From assembly GCA_030248215.1 (NCBI GenBank), contig JASANG010002614.1:93385-157384 (forward strand): a stretch of 64,000 bases of DNA. Reading direction: 5' to 3'. Numbering within the stretch: the stretch's first letter is position 1; every line of letters starts with the position of its first letter. The translations under genes were made by a program, and so were the position numbers. Source of the stretch: Enoplolaimus lenunculus. Lineage: Eukaryota > Nematoda > Enoplea > Enoplida > Thoracostomopsidae. The notes below the pieces were generated by a model, which made no database searches, had not been told where the DNA came from, and worked only from the letters and a program-made list of their open reading frames with translations. Positions 45,601 to 58,290 of this stretch are shown here, one piece after another.

Positions 45601-46240
45601 CGTTTTCCAGTCGGATGTATTTTAAAATTTCAAAGTAATTGGTGGTTTTATGCTTCTACTTGTGTTGAAATCTTTGTAATGCTGGTTTCTAATTCTATTT
45701 CGACGTTGGTTTTTGTTGTGTAATTTTATCAAATTTTGTTTTCATGAGCATCAAAGAATAATGTTATCGAAAAGTGTAAATCCACGTACAACAACATATT
45801 ACCGAAACGCTACGTAAATGTAAAGCCTAAAGCCAAAGCAAAAGATTAAATCCAAAGACCTGAAGGATTAAGACTTAGGCGTACAATTAAGCTTAAGAGT
45901 AGACTTCAGCTTAACCTTCAGTGCCGGCAACTGTCTTGTAACAAGTTGTACGGCGACGAAATGTTGTCGATTCAAAAGTTGCACAATGGCGAACGCAACT
46001 TTTGTTGCAGAATATGTTTTGGTTCGTTTCGAACGAGCAACTTTTGAACGCCAGCAAAAATTCAGTTTGACTGCAGTTTTGTATTAATTTATTTTTTGTT
46101 TGTGTTGTGTTTTTGTTCTTTTTTGTTTTTAGCACTGCAATACATCCATTAATAAAGATGATACATTTGTAGTTAAGGCTTGCACTTGCAATCTCGCAAG
46201 TTTAAATACACTGTTTCAAGCATAATGCGATAATGTTGCA
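42654..46240. other. Gene-poor stretch
   Basis: Short open frames only. A family B hexamer relic lies at 43905-44040 (CAGTAGATTAAGCATATTCC, then AAGCGTTGAAAAAAAC). The stretch 43290-43700 is less AT-rich and has broken frames on both strands, possibly an old coding element that I cannot identify. Confidence 0.5.
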
Positions 46241-46397
<157 letters not shown>

Positions 46398-46816
46398 TAA
46401 GCTACACTTTTGAGGGATGGGGGGTATAGCTTTTTTGTGTATATTGAAAGCTAACTTGGTGAGTGTTATTTGGTTCATATGAGGTCCCTTTCTCTCCTTG
46501 TTTTTGCTCTGTTTTTGAGTGCAATTCACCCCCCATTCCGTGAGTTTCTATGTGTTATGATGCCTCAGTTTATGTGTATGACGTCAATTGTCCAAAAAAA
46601 CTTGTGTTTAGTTTGTTTTAAAGGGTTTTAGCGTCAATTTTGAATTCTCAAAGTGTACCTATCATTGGTTATCGATACGGTTTTATGATTTAAAATAACT
46701 GTTTTTTGGGCCGTAACATTAGCCTAAGCCTATGCCTAATTATAATAGCTCAAGACAGAGCTTCAGCGTTTAGATTATATTCACAAGAAGTGAGTTTAAG
46801 CCTAAGCGTATAGATT

Positions 46817-46992
46817 TGTTGGCCCATGCAAAGATCAGAGGCTGAACGTTTTTCTGTGGGTCTGGAAAAGACTAAACTTAAGCTTTAGACTCATTTTTTG
46901 CTAAGGTTTAGGCATATACTTAGACTTAGGTATTAGCTTGATCTTACGCATAGGTTCGGTTTATACTACTGTTCTGCTTCTGTTCTATACAT
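46817..46992. mobile_element. MITE family A copy
   Basis: It starts TTGGCCCATGCAAAGATCAG and ends CTTCTGTTCTATACATTAGC, with GACTTAGGTATTAGC-like hexamers. More hexamer sequence follows at 47190-47330. Confidence 0.7.
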
Positions 46993-48319
46993 TAGCCAAT
47001 TTGTCAATAGTCGAAGACCACGCTTACTACAAGTATTTTCACGGGTGTGCCCTCAAATTTTGCATGTGCCCCCCTATAAATTGAATCAATCTAAAAGTAA
47101 GCAATCTTGAGTTGCAATTGCACGTGCGCCCTAAAGGTATACTATGCCGCATAGCCCCCAAACATAATTTACTGCGGAAGCCTCTGACTATGTTCCTAAG
47201 CCTAAGCCAAAGCCTAAATCCTAAATCCTAAGTCTAAGCCTAAGCGTAAGAATGAGATTACATCTGAATCTACCACCAAAGCCTAAACCTAAGCCTAAGC
47301 AAAAAGTTAGTCTAAAGCTTAAGCTGAAAAAGGTAACACCCCCTTATCTTTACAACAGCCCACTTAATCATGCTGTGTAGTGAACATTTTCTAGCAATCA
47401 TCTCGATACGCCATATCATGTATTACGTACGTTTCATTTATATTGTTGAAGCTGGAACGCCCTACATACGTATTTTGGTCAGCTTTTTAGCTTTCTTCCA
47501 TGTTTTGAAACACAATACAAGAAACACAGTATACAAATATGCTAATTAATTTGCGAAACTACGATTATATACCGATAAAGTAGATGCGAACCTGTTTCAA
47601 ATTTTAACACATTTTGGCTTCATTGTCAAAAATTCTCGTATCCGCAGAGAGACCCTGGTGAAAACACAGACCGACCACATCAGATGCTTTGGGTCGACGC
47701 AGCGTCCTCGATTTCGCCCCATTTTAAGACTTGAGACTGTTGGTCCCAGACACGGATCCGCCCATTACGTTGAAAAAATTATTTACACTCCCTGTCGATT
47801 TTAAAACATCTTCAAACCCCCAGGTGCCACTAGGATCGTTTTAGGTTATGCGTTCCCCAGCACTGGAAATACAACATGCGAAACCCAATATCATTCATTT
47901 TAACTCTTTCTTCTTTGCTATTTCGTACTTTACAGATACTGGATTTGTAGTTTTAGCTCTAATTTGAAGGATTTTGCTTTCAACATTTATGTTTATACTT
48001 CATAAATAAATACAGCACAACTTTGAAGCGTCTACGGTTTGCTGTCTGTACCACAACGGTTTCTGTCTGTTTGTAGTTAGAGGCATTGAATGAAAACAAA
48101 AACGGAATGAATTTCCTCAATTTCCGACAGTTTAACTGCGGATTAATTATCTTTACATCCGGTCGGTTTAGTTGGTTTGTGATAGTGTCAGAGTGACAGT
48201 GGTGTACCGACGGATATACACTGGTTGCGAGATGACATCGAACACAATCACAGGTATATATATACAAGGCAACGGATAGACGAGGTATATTACTAGATCC
48301 AATGAATGATAAACTTTTA
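46993..48319. other. No gene supported
   Basis: It contains AAGCCTAAGCC hexamer debris (47190-47335) and a partial repeat at 47451 shared with 22385 and 56583. Open frames are short and unconvincing. Confidence 0.5.
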
Positions 48320-48571
48320 CACTGTAAATTTCAGTGAGTTGATTTTAATTCAGAATGAGTTGAATCGCTCAGTCTGAGTTAGGACTATCAGAACTCAAAA
48401 TTTTGAGTCGATTCAATTCATTCGGAGTTAATTAATCAACTCACCCAGAATCAACTCAACTCAGAGTGAGAATTAATTAAACTCAGAGTGAGTTAATGTT
48501 TATTGATATTAATTCACAAATAACCAACTGGCTAGTTGAATTGATTAATCAACTCATTGGAATTTACAGAG
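48320..48571. mobile_element. MITE family D, copy 2, with TA flanks
   Basis: The left end is CACTGTAAATTTCAGTGAG and the right end TTGGAATTTACAGAG, with TA on both sides. It is nearly identical to 7929-8180. Confidence 0.88.
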
Positions 48572-49279
48572 TACGCCATGAACCCTTCCGAATTGAAATT
48601 ATAAATGTAGGCCTGAACCAAACGGCCTTCGCTCATGCGGTTGAGTTCAACTTTCGTATGTAAGAAAATGAAATTTGTTAACCAATCAAAGCGGTCCGTT
48701 TGACTTGCCGTGGTAAAACATAGTTATGAAACACTTACAGAATTCTTTTATCTTTCTACTGCAAGTGTTGATTCATATATGTACGTCGGTCAAAACACAA
48801 ATGACGGTATCGAGTTTAAATTTACAAAATTGCAAAAGATTTGAAACAATTGAGTGCACGCTTGCATCTAGGAATTTGCTAGTAAAGTGAACAGAGATAC
48901 TTGTAGATGAAGCAAAGCTTTTATATACAATTTTTTTAATGTTTTCGACAAATTTCTTCAGTCAGGGGCAACAAAGATTTGTCTTCGGGCGGAGTGGCAC
49001 CCACTCGGCCCCCCTTCTTTGTAGTTCCGACCCCGAAGGAGGATCTATCTTGGAAACTCCAATATTTTGTAGGAATTTTATTAATTATAAGCCTCAAAAA
49101 CTTTGCGCATGTTTTTAAAATTTGGTTGCGATAAGTCGTGTGGTGTCTGCGTTTGATTCTTGAGATAGAGCCTAAGTCTTAGTGTGAATCAAGTAGTCAA
49201 TTCAACATTCAAGGTTAAGCGCAAGCGTGCACACAAAAAAGTATTTATGAATTTATTCAGAAAAGTATTTTTTTTCCGG

Positions 49280-49394
49280 AGGGCTATAATAGAGTCAGTT
49301 TAAGGTTTAGACTAATTTTTTTGCTTAGGCTTAGGCTTAGTCTTGGGAATATGCTTATACTACTGTTCCGCCCCTGTTCTATACATGGGCCACT
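49280..49394. mobile_element. MITE family A, right half
   Basis: GGGCTATAATAGAGTCAG, then GCTTAGGCTTAGGCTTAG hexamers, then CTGTTCCGCCCCTGTTCTAT and ACATGGGCC. Confidence 0.7.
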
Positions 49395-49527
49395 TCACCT
49401 AATTTCATGTCTGTCCACCAACGTTCGATAGCTGCAACGGAGCCTCTTGCAGTTGGGTGCATTTCTTTTTACGTTTAGGCTTAGGCTTGGGTTCATTGAA
49501 TGACTCTCCTAAGCCGTATCCGAAGCA

Positions 49528-49680
49528 TTTTCGCCCAATGTAAAGAACAGGGGCGGAACAGTATTATAAGCATATTCCTAAGCCTACGCCCAAGCCTAAG
49601 CGTAAGAACGAGCATATTCCTAAGCCTACGCGTAAGCCTAATGTCAGTTCCACGGAAAAACGTCCGCCCGTGATTTTTAT
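49528..49680. mobile_element. MITE family A copy
   Basis: The left end is GCCCAATGTAAAGAACAGGG and the right end is AAAACGTCCGCCCGTGATTT. CCTAAGCCTACGCCCAAGCC hexamers lie between. Confidence 0.75.
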
Positions 49681-49749
49681 ACCGGCCGCATTTTCTTATA
49701 CCTAATGCCGAAGTCGAACACTTACCCTTGACATTAATTTTATGTGAGG

Positions 49750-50010
49750 GAAGTCTACAGAAGATCCGTAGCAGGTACAATTTTCGGATACCGTATCCAC
49801 ATCGAGAAACTGGGGGAAGTCTACAGAAGATCCGTAGCAGGTACAATTTTCGGATACCGTATCCACATCGAGAAACTGGGGGAAGTCTACAGAAGATCCG
49901 TAGCAGGTACAATTTTCGGATACCGTATCCACATCGAGAAACTGGGGGAAGTCTACAGAAGATCCGTAGCAGGTACAATTTTCGGATACCGTATCCACAT
50001 CGAGAAACTG
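49750..50010. repeat. 66-bp tandem repeat, four copies
   Basis: Units start at 49750, 49816, 49882 and 49948 with GAAGTCTACAGAAGATCCG and are virtually identical. The period equals 22 codons, so frames stay open on both strands (minus FLDVDTVSENCTCYGSS or VSRCGYGIRKLYLLRIF; plus SLQKIRSRYNFRIPYPHRE). There is no spacer variation, so it is not CRISPR-like. It appears to be a recent amplification. Confidence 0.92.
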
Positions 50011-50187
50011 AGGCTTTATCATTAAACATCTTGCAACGGTGAAAGTTTTATCGTAAACCTCACAAGGTTAAATGTTAAGAGAAAAGAAAGCGGAAGATAA
50101 ACATCAAATCTACTCGCTTCAAAACATTAATGTTTTTGAGGGTTTAGCTAAAAAATACACAAAACGGGTGCACTACAGTTCGGCCAA

Positions 50188-50524
50188 TAGCGGATCCAGG
50201 GGCGTGGGCGGGTGTTCCGTACGCACCCCCGTCAGAATTTTTTTGTGATAAAATGGTAAGGTCCCCCTATCTTACAATTTTCGTCCTCAAAATTTTTTTT
50301 GTAAAAAATACAATTTTTACCCTCAGAAATTTTTTAGTGATAAAACCTTTTTCTGTTACAAATTTTTGGCGATAAAATGATAAGGTCCTCTCACTACCTT
50401 ACATTTTTCCGTAAAAATTCATTCTTTTTCGTTAATAAAGTGATAAGCGGCCTAGATTACAATTTTTGCGTTTCATAACATTTGCCAACCCGCCACCGCC
50501 GTCAGAAATTATTGGATCCGCGTC
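50188..50524. mobile_element. MITE family F, copy 1
   Basis: It starts AGCGGATCCAGGGGCGTGGG and ends GTCAGAAATTATTGGATCCG, an inverted pair. The interior repeats GATAAAATGGTAAGGTCC-type modules. Confidence 0.75.
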
Positions 50525-50984
50525 TGAGTTCAGCCACAGATTTTTAACCTCAAAGTAGAGCTGTTTTTTTGTTCCGACGTCACAAATTTGTCTGTTTTTA
50601 CTAGCAATTTCTTGACGACAATAAGATGACATTTTGTGTTTTCAAAGCTGGTTATTTAAATGTATATATACACACAGTCGTTTGCTTTTTTTTTTATTTT
50701 TCCTTTATTCTTGTTGCAGTTGCACTGCTGGTGGTAAAGTAAACTGAATCGTATTCGCCTGGCAAAACATCTGTCAAAAATTAACCAGAAACCCGTAAAT
50801 TTTCGCCTCGAAATTTAATAAGTTTCGTACACACGTTGGTTTGTGTCGCTCAAACTATTAAACGTTCGTATTCTCAAATGTGTATAGCACCTATATTGTT
50901 TAGTTCGTTATAAATTAAGCCATAAAACAAATTTCTACATTTTCAAAGTCATTTTCGCTTAATCGAAACTTTCCTTAGTTCAAC

Positions 50985-51189
50985 TGGCCCATGTATACAA
51001 CAGGGCTGGAACGTTTTTGTGCGGGGCTGTAATAGAGTCAGCTTAAGCTTTAGACTAACTTTTTTGCTTAGGCTTAGACTTAGGCTTAAACTTAGAAATA
51101 GGCTCATCCTTACGCGCAAGCTTAGGCTTAGGCTTATGCTTAGGGATATCATTATCCTACTGTTCCGACCCTGTTTTATACATTGGCCG
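50985..51189. mobile_element. MITE family A copy
   Basis: GGCCCATGTATACAACAGGG and CTGTTTTATACATTGGCC are inverted ends. The core is TTAGGCTTAGACTTAGGC-type hexamers. Confidence 0.8.
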
Positions 51190-51256
51190 TTCATCTTTTT
51201 AATCTATAGATCTATTGGTTTAGTAATTTATCCAGTGTGTACAACTTTTACGCCTA

Positions 51257-51471
51257 CACTGCAAAAAATAGTGAGTCAAATTGACTCTGTCCGAAATATG
51301 CTTTTCCGGACTACACAAACTGAATCAAATTCGGCTCCGCCAGAGTCAAGTTTGACTCACCCGAGTCGCTCAGTTAGTCGAATTTGACTCCGGTCGAATT
51401 TGACTCTGTTTATGCAGTCCCGAAAAGCCTATTTCGGAAAGAGTCAATTTGACTGATCATTTTTTGCAGTG
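51257..51471. mobile_element. MITE family C, copy 3
   Basis: CACTGCAAAAAATAGTGAGT at the left and TGATCATTTTTTGCAGTG at the right are inverted. The interior resembles 38067-38271. Confidence 0.85.
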
Positions 51472-51671
51472 AAATGATTAAGATTAAGGCTAAGTTTATG
51501 CCTGTACCGTTAATATTAGCGAAATAAACTGACAAATTTGCGCTTGCATATGCGTCGTTTACAATTTTCCCGCTTAAAATTTTCCCTCAATTTCAACAAT
51601 GAGGAATATATGCTTAATCACCCAGGTCTATGTATTACACAGTCTCTTCAACGACTTTCTAGTTAAAAATC

Positions 51672-51905
51672 GGCCCATGTTACTTTAAGGGGCGTAAAGG
51701 TTTCTGGTGGGCCTATAAAAGAGTGGGTTTAGATTCTAGATTACAATTTTTTGCTTAGGCTTAGGTTTAGGTTTACGTTTAGGTTTAGGTTTGTGCTTAG
51801 GCTTACGCTTATGTTTTAGGCTTAGGAACACATTTTTGCACCGCTTAGGCTTAGGTTTAGGAATACGCTTAATCTACTGTTACGCCCCTAAAAGTAACAT
51901 TGGCC
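51672..51905. mobile_element. MITE family B copy
   Basis: It starts GGCCCATGTTACTTTAAGGG and ends CGCCCCTAAAAGTAACATTG, inverted. TTTCTGGTGGGCCTATAAAA precedes a long TTAGGTTTAGGTTTACG hexamer core. Confidence 0.85.
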
Positions 51906-52324
51906 AAAAAAATCTATAGCCAGCAGTGCAACACGGCCCTCCTGTCATGTTTTATGAGTTTTCCTTATGCGAGAAACCTGAAGCTTATTTTTGTTTATTT
52001 CCTTAAAAGCACTGAAAAGAACTCTTTTATCAGTGCCAATTATTGACCGTTTAAAGCTTGTTTAGTGACATATTCTCGTCAACGGGTGGGTTTGGTGCCA
52101 AAAGTAACAGTTTGATGGGTTTGTTTTCAAATTGGTCTTTCAAACTCTACCGGTTTGAGCGGTTGTAAGTTGAACTTTACTTACTTTTTGTGCATTAAAT
52201 TAATAAAATTAATCTGGCAAAAGTCATTGTTAATGTGGTATCGCAACTTACGTTGCGAACAGGGAAATTTAAGCACATATATAACCTAAGTTTGAGAACA
52301 CTGTATAAAATTATATATATGTAT

Positions 52325-52440
52325 CAGGGTGCAACCAGAATTCTGGTTCCGGTATTGAAATGCGGTATTTTTCACTATCCGGTTCTGCTACTAAACGCGG
52401 TATTTTTTCACCGGAATTTTCCGGTATTCTCGGTATTTGA
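52325..52440. mobile_element. hAT end fragment related to 18733-19123
   Basis: CAGGGTGCAACCAGAATTCT is followed by CCGGTATTTTTCAC-like blocks. The opposite end was not found. Confidence 0.55.
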
Positions 52441-53241
52441 AATTTTTCTCATTCGAAAATTTAAGGCAATTTGGCATATTATCCAAACTTATTTTTCCAA
52501 AAATTCCTGAGTGTGTATTGCCAAAATTTTGTATTTGTGTCATACTCCATATTTTGTTATACGTTTTCCAGCTACTGCATTTGTTTCAACATTTTGGCAT
52601 TCTCAATGGTCTGTTTACGCATAGGATTTCAATTTTCAATGATGTTCGAGTAGACAGAAGAAAAACCAAATGTCTCATAAATATATGACCCCCCGATTAG
52701 GACAAACGCTTCAACCTAATGTCTTCAAAATTTTTGAGTTAATTTTGGAAGTTCTGGGCGAATTTACGGACTATTCTGTACTGGACTAGAATGCTCGTGG
52801 CCATTGAATTAACTAAGATTCTCCGAACTTCACTAAACATACATTGAGGACGGCATTTAGCTTCTGTTGAAAGTGGGAATCTATAAAATACAAAAATTAC
52901 GTTAAACTTTTACTCCGTTTCGCTAAACCATTTTTCCATTAAAAGCTTTTGTAAAGAATCGTTGTTTGCTTGGATAAAGCGCGGATCGGATAAAAAAAAT
53001 CCTTACCCACTTCCCACTCTGATTTGTGAGATAAAACTAGGCGAAAAATTCACAAAGCAGACCGCGGCAGCAGTAAAATTTTTAGGCGTCGAAATTTTAC
53101 AACGTTAAAGCTCATTTTGGAAATATTTCCAAAATATAAGGCACAAAACCTCTGATCGGCGCGTACGCCAATCCGTGTTTGGATCTGCCACTGTAAGTCA
53201 GTTCACCCGCATTTCTGGCTTACGTCTTGCTGATGTTGCAG

Positions 53242-53410
53242 GCCAATGTATAGAAGAGGGCCGTAAATAGCAATATAAAGATATTTATAAGCCTACGCCT
53301 AAGCCAAAGCCTAAGCGTAAAAATGAGCTTATACATATGCCTAAACCTATGCAAAAAATTAATCTAAAGTTTAGTGTTACAGAAAAACGTTCCGCCCCTC
53401 ATTTTACAGG
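53242..53410. mobile_element. MITE family A copy
   Basis: The left end is GGCCAATGTATAGAAGAGGG and the right end is AAAACGTTCCGCCCCTCATT. AAGCCTACGCCTAAGCC hexamers are inside. Confidence 0.75.
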
Positions 53411-53810
53411 GGTCACTGTCGCTTAAATATTAAGGTTTAGCTTGAAAAATCAAAAACATAAACTTAACCATATTTTCAGCCTTCTTCACTAAACTATCAC
53501 TTACTTACGCTTTGTCACAATGTTTGACACCCAGGTTTTTGACATACTGTTTTCACCATTTTATTGCCAAACATTTCCCTAAAGATCGTCAATAAAGTTC
53601 ACTTATGGTTGACTTCCAGCCCCAAATTTTACGGTTAAAAATGGATGAACAGGCTCGGCTACTTTTAGCTTGAATATATAAGACAAATCGGTTTGGTTTT
53701 AGTTTGTTGTATTTTATTTTTTCACAGGATAAAAACAATCAATTGAACGACGAGAAATTGTCATTCATAAGTGCTGAGAAATTTTTGCGGTGCCAGTTTT
53801 GAGTTTTTTA

Positions 53811-54051
53811 CACTGTAAAAATAACGATGCGTTGATTAATCAGCTCAGAAAAGCAATTAGTTATTTGAGTTAATAACAGTAAACATTTGCTAACTTTGAG
53901 CGGATTTAATTCTGGGTTAGTTGACCAATTAACTCAGAATGAGTTAAATCAATGCAAAATTCTGAGTTCCGAAAGACCTAATTCCGAGCTCAGACCTCTT
54001 AGTGGCATCAACTCATTCTGAGTTAAAATGAACTCACCAAAATTTACAGTG
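53811..54051. mobile_element. MITE family D, copy 3, with TA flanks
   Basis: CACTGTAAAAATAACGATGC at the left and CACCAAAATTTACAGTG at the right; TA on both sides. Confidence 0.8.
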
Positions 54052-54740
54052 TATGCTAATATCTATCTACTATTTCGAGCATTATAATTTCTTTGCCTAA
54101 AAGTAAGGTCGGCGTTAGAAAAGTCGGGGGCCCTTCAAACAGGTCCGAGGGGAGTCCTCCAAAAAATGTTTCAGCGCTCTGTAACTTCGTGGTCCGAGAA
54201 AATGATTTTAGTTTGCCAAGGTGGGGGCCTTCTAGGGTCGGGACCTAAACATTTCGAACAAAATCGCAGGCTTTAGATTTCTGTTTAGGTTTAATACTCA
54301 GCTGACGCTATAGTTTACCCAGCTAAATTAAGCACGGACTGTACCTGACCAGAAACAAAACAAACAGCGTAGGTATTCCACTTTAAAACTTAAAAGATTT
54401 CCGCGGCTAAAAACTGCGATTTTATACCCACGTCATAAAAACCTTTACCCGCGGGTATACCCGCGCCTGAAATTCTTTACCCAATCCACGTTTACATGCG
54501 GATACCCACGGGTTATATCCCACTCTGTTATAAATATTTTGAAGATACCATTCGAATGGCAGGCTTTTAGCAATCAAACCAATCACCACGCGAACACACA
54601 GTAAGCAGACGTAGCTTACATCGAATACTGTTTAAATATTTTGCAAATTTCACCGCCATGGATTGAAAGTTACAAGATCTATTTGTCCAACCTGTGACTG
54701 ATACTACATACTTTTAACGAATCTCCAACAATTCATCATC

Positions 54741-55825
54741 CGACAACTTGTCGCCCAACAGTGTCCTAAATCCTATGAATACATTTGAGTATAATCATGT
54801 GTGTAATCCTAAGCCTAAGCCTAAGCATAAACATAATGATGGTCGACGAATGATCGATTGGATAAAAGTTCTGATAACAAGTTATTGGTCGACGAATTGT
54901 CGGACCACGAATTATCGTGATACCCTTTTTTACGTAGTGTTCTACTGGTATACTATATTACACAGTGTGCTGGTTCAGCTGTGGGTTACACAACTTTATA
55001 CGCGGCTATCAGGAGCGGCTTCCGTGCGTTTGAACTTTAAATTGTTTGTTTTTTCATGTGAAAATAAGTTAAAATAAATATTTGCTCAAGTTTCAAAATG
55101 CTTTCCGAATAGTATTTGAAAATTTTAAAGGTGCCACACAACTGTACTGCTTTCGGGTTCCACAAACTGTACTCGGGCGGCACATGAACTGCAATTACTC
55201 GCGTACTAATCGTTTTAATACTTTAAAGCCCTATTCACACGTGCAAGTTTTTTAGCCGTTTAGGTGTGTTGTTACGGATGTTTGTTTTGCTTTACGACTG
55301 TTGTTGTTGTGTAAAACAATTACTACTTTTACTATTGGCTGGCCGGCCGGCGGCCAACGGGACGTTTGAGCTGCTGGCTGGTTGTTGGCCGCCAGCCGGC
55401 CAATATACAAAGTTTGAAAATTATCAAGTATTTTTATACTAGTATATATCGCTACGTTTCTAGAAGCTATGCTCATTATTTTAGGCTCAGTAATTCAACG
55501 AGAAACGATCTCGTTGGTTTATGGTTTGATTCCGCTCAGGCTTAGGTTTAGGTATACTCTTTAAGTTTGGCTTAGGGTTTAATTCCCACACAATATCTTA
55601 TCCTTAGATACAGATGTATATACAAAATATGGTATCACGATAATTCGTTGCCGGACCACTCGTCGACCAACTCATTTTTATCATAATTTTCTCAAATCGA
55701 CAATTCTGTATCGATCATTTTGCTTAAGCTTAGCTTTATGCTTAGAATTACGCTAAGAATATGCTTATATGTTCACCGGCGTTAGGACACCGTTGGGCGA
55801 TAAGTTGTTGGGCGACCAATTGTTG
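54741..55825. mobile_element. Foldback element with ~190-bp arms
   Basis: The arms 54741-54925 and 55631-55825 are inverted and divergent. Each carries TCGCCCAACAGTGTCCTAA-like, hexamer-like and GACCACGAATTATCGTGATA-like blocks. The middle includes a GC-rich hairpin at 55336-55405 (GGCCGGCCGGCGGCC). It may instead be two inverted copies of one 190-bp element. Confidence 0.6.
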
Positions 55826-55833
55826 TAGGTTCG

Positions 55834-56176
55834 GAGGCGGATCCAAAAATTTCTGACGGGGGGTGGGCTGGCGAGTGCTATGAAACGCAAAAATTGTAAG
55901 GTAGGAACCTTATCATTTTATCATCAAAATATTTTCTGCAGGCAAAAAATTGTGAGGTAGGGACGTTACCATTTTATCACAAAATACTCTGCGGGAAAAA
56001 TTGTAAAAAACTGTAAGGTGGACCTTGCTATTTTAACACAAAAAATTCTGCAGCAAAAATTGATTACAAAAAATCTGAGGAGAAAAATTGTAAGGTAGGA
56101 GGACCTGACTATTTTAGACAAAAAAATTTCTGATGGAGGGGCGTACGCCTCCCGCCCCCCCTCTGGAATCGCCAGT
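55834..56176. mobile_element. MITE family F, copy 2
   Basis: It starts GGCGGATCCAAAAATTTCTG and ends CTCTGGAATCGCCAGTG. Internal repeats of AAAAATTGTAAGGTAGG are visible. Confidence 0.7.
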
Positions 56177-56582
56177 GCGTATGTTCACCCAATATACGGT
56201 CCCTTCGCGTAGGTTTAATATACCAATTTAGAACCAAAAACAAATTTTAAATGTTTACAGTTATTTTTCGTTTCTGACACACAACTGCTGTGCTCCCAGC
56301 GTCGTTCTATAAATCACTATGTTTAGAGAATTTTTCGCCTCAAAAATCATGCCTAATCCTTGATCTTTGAGTCCAATAAATTCAAGTTTAATGAACTAAA
56401 CTTCAATGTGTCGCCGTTGAGCAGTTGAAATTATTAAATTCCCATTGGATTTTAATTTGGACAGATGTTGAGAATAGAAGTTAATATTTAAACTTGAACT
56501 CAGTTAAAAGTTAAAAACAGTCAACGAGTGGGCGAGACAGACTTCGATACGCAAGATTTTGTGAATTTAAATATTCCACATA

Positions 56583-56665
56583 TCAAAGCTGGAACGCCCC
56601 ACATACGTATTTTGGGCAATGTTCCAGCAGATTTGTATATCCATATGCAAATTTGCTTCTATTTT
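56583..56665 (+). repeat. Interspersed repeat, second copy (KAGTPHIRI...)
   Basis: It reads KAGTPHIRILGNVPADLYIH in the plus frame and matches 22385-22475. Confidence 0.6.
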
Positions 56666-57109
56666 GTTATTTCTGCAATTGTCAATCAAGTTTTAAAGCT
56701 TAAGTGCAGACTTGATTGAACAAATCTTTCAAAACATATGCCTAGAAAGTTGTGCATGTGTGCAACTACGGATTACTAGTCAATATTATAACCAAACATA
56801 TTTAAAGGACGTAATACAGCCAAAAATGGTTTTAGAAGAAAATTGAGCGCTAAAGTTAGTACTCGCTTCTCGTTCGTGCACGTTTTCTTTGCCCACTTCT
56901 TCAACTGTGTCGGCTTTTAACTATTCAATTATACCTATTGCTTGACATCTTGTTTGTTTTTAGTCGATATAAATGCGTTTAATTAAATATCAAAGAGCAA
57001 CAATGATAACCCATGCAAAGATGTGTCAGATCCGCCGCTGTTGTCAATTTCCGTAAAATTGTAATGCTAAAAATATTACAATGAGTTCCTACAGAAGAAT
57101 GCGATTTAT

Positions 57110-57359
57110 CACTGTAAATTCCAGTGAGTTGATTTTAACTCAGAATCAGTTGAATCCACTCAGAAGTCTGAGGTTTGAATTAGGTCTTTCCGAACTCAGA
57201 ATCCTGAATTGGTTGAACTCATTCTGAGTTAATTAATTTACTTACCCTGAAATGAATAAACTCAGAATGAGTTAATATTTATTGTTATTAACTCAGAAAT
57301 AACCAGAAAAAAAGTAATTTTCTGTCTGAGTTAATAATCAACTCATTGGAATTTACAGT
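57110..57359. mobile_element. MITE family D, copy 4
   Basis: CACTGTAAATTCCAGTGAGT at the left, TCATTGGAATTTACAGT at the right. Confidence 0.85.
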
Positions 57360-57770
57360 TAAACTGTCAAACGAAAACTTTTACCTGAACAGGAGCTGGA
57401 TAAGAATTGGATTTGTTTGATATAAAGCTTAACCCCCCCAGAATTGTGTGTAGGTTCACACACTTGTTGCTGCTCATCCCTACCGGCGCCTGTGAATATG
57501 ACAATTTATCAAATTATTATACGGCGCTATATCACATATGATTCTCAAAATAGCGTAGGGTATTAGAAATTATAGCATTTTAGTTCACAATAAGTCGCTT
57601 TGAATTAGATTTAAAGGAATCAGTAGTAAGTCTTTGCAATGCTTTTTTAGCATTAACTCTATAGTTAATTTCAGATGCATTAAAAACTTATACGCAGTAT
57701 GCAGGTCTAACAAAATATAAGCATAACCATGATATCGGTTTGAGCTGTACATAGTTTGTGTTTACATCAC

Positions 57771-58290
57771 TAGCGAATTCAGACTGGGGGAAGGTGTAAC
57801 AACCACCCTTTGTTAGAATTTTTTTGCGATAAAATGGTAATATCCCTACTTTACAGTTTTCCGAATCACAACACGGGCCGGTAGCCTAGGGGGGGGGGGC
57901 ATGGGGGGGCTTAGCCCCCACTGAAAATTTTTTGGCTCCCTCTAGAAAATTTTCAATCTTGGTTATAAATCAACGAAAACCCTTGTAAGTCCCCCTGATA
58001 ATTTTTTGGCTCCCTCTAGAAAATTTTCAATCTTGGTTATAAATCAACGAAAACCCTTGTAAGTCCCCCTGATAATTTTTTGGCTCCCTCTAGAAAATTT
58101 TCAATCTTGGTTATAAATCAACGAAAATCCTTGTAAGCCCCACCTGAAAATGTTTTAGCACCCCGTAGCCAGGTGAGCTGGCTACGGGCCTGTCAGACAA
58201 CTGTCACAAATATAGCATTCAGTAAAAATAGCGTTTCATGACTTTTGCCAGCCCGCCTTCTCCGTTAGAAATTTTTGGATCCGCCGCTGT
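57771..58290. mobile_element. MITE family F, copy 3, interrupted by another element
   Basis: The F ends lie at 57771 (AGCGAATTCAGACTGGGGG) and 58290 (GTTAGAAATTTTTGGATCCG). Between them is an insertion at about 57872-58193 with ends CACGGGCCGGTAGCC and GGCTACGGGCCTGT. Confidence 0.7.
57927..58140. repeat. 74-bp tandem repeat, three copies, inside the inserted element
   Basis: TTTGGCTCCCTCTAGAAAAT recurs at 57931, 58005 and 58079 with near identity. Confidence 0.9.

Noticed and set aside
49493-50042. CRISPR-like array or repeat protein at the 66-bp repeat
   Set aside because: There are no variable spacers, the context is eukaryotic, and open frames follow from the 22-codon period.
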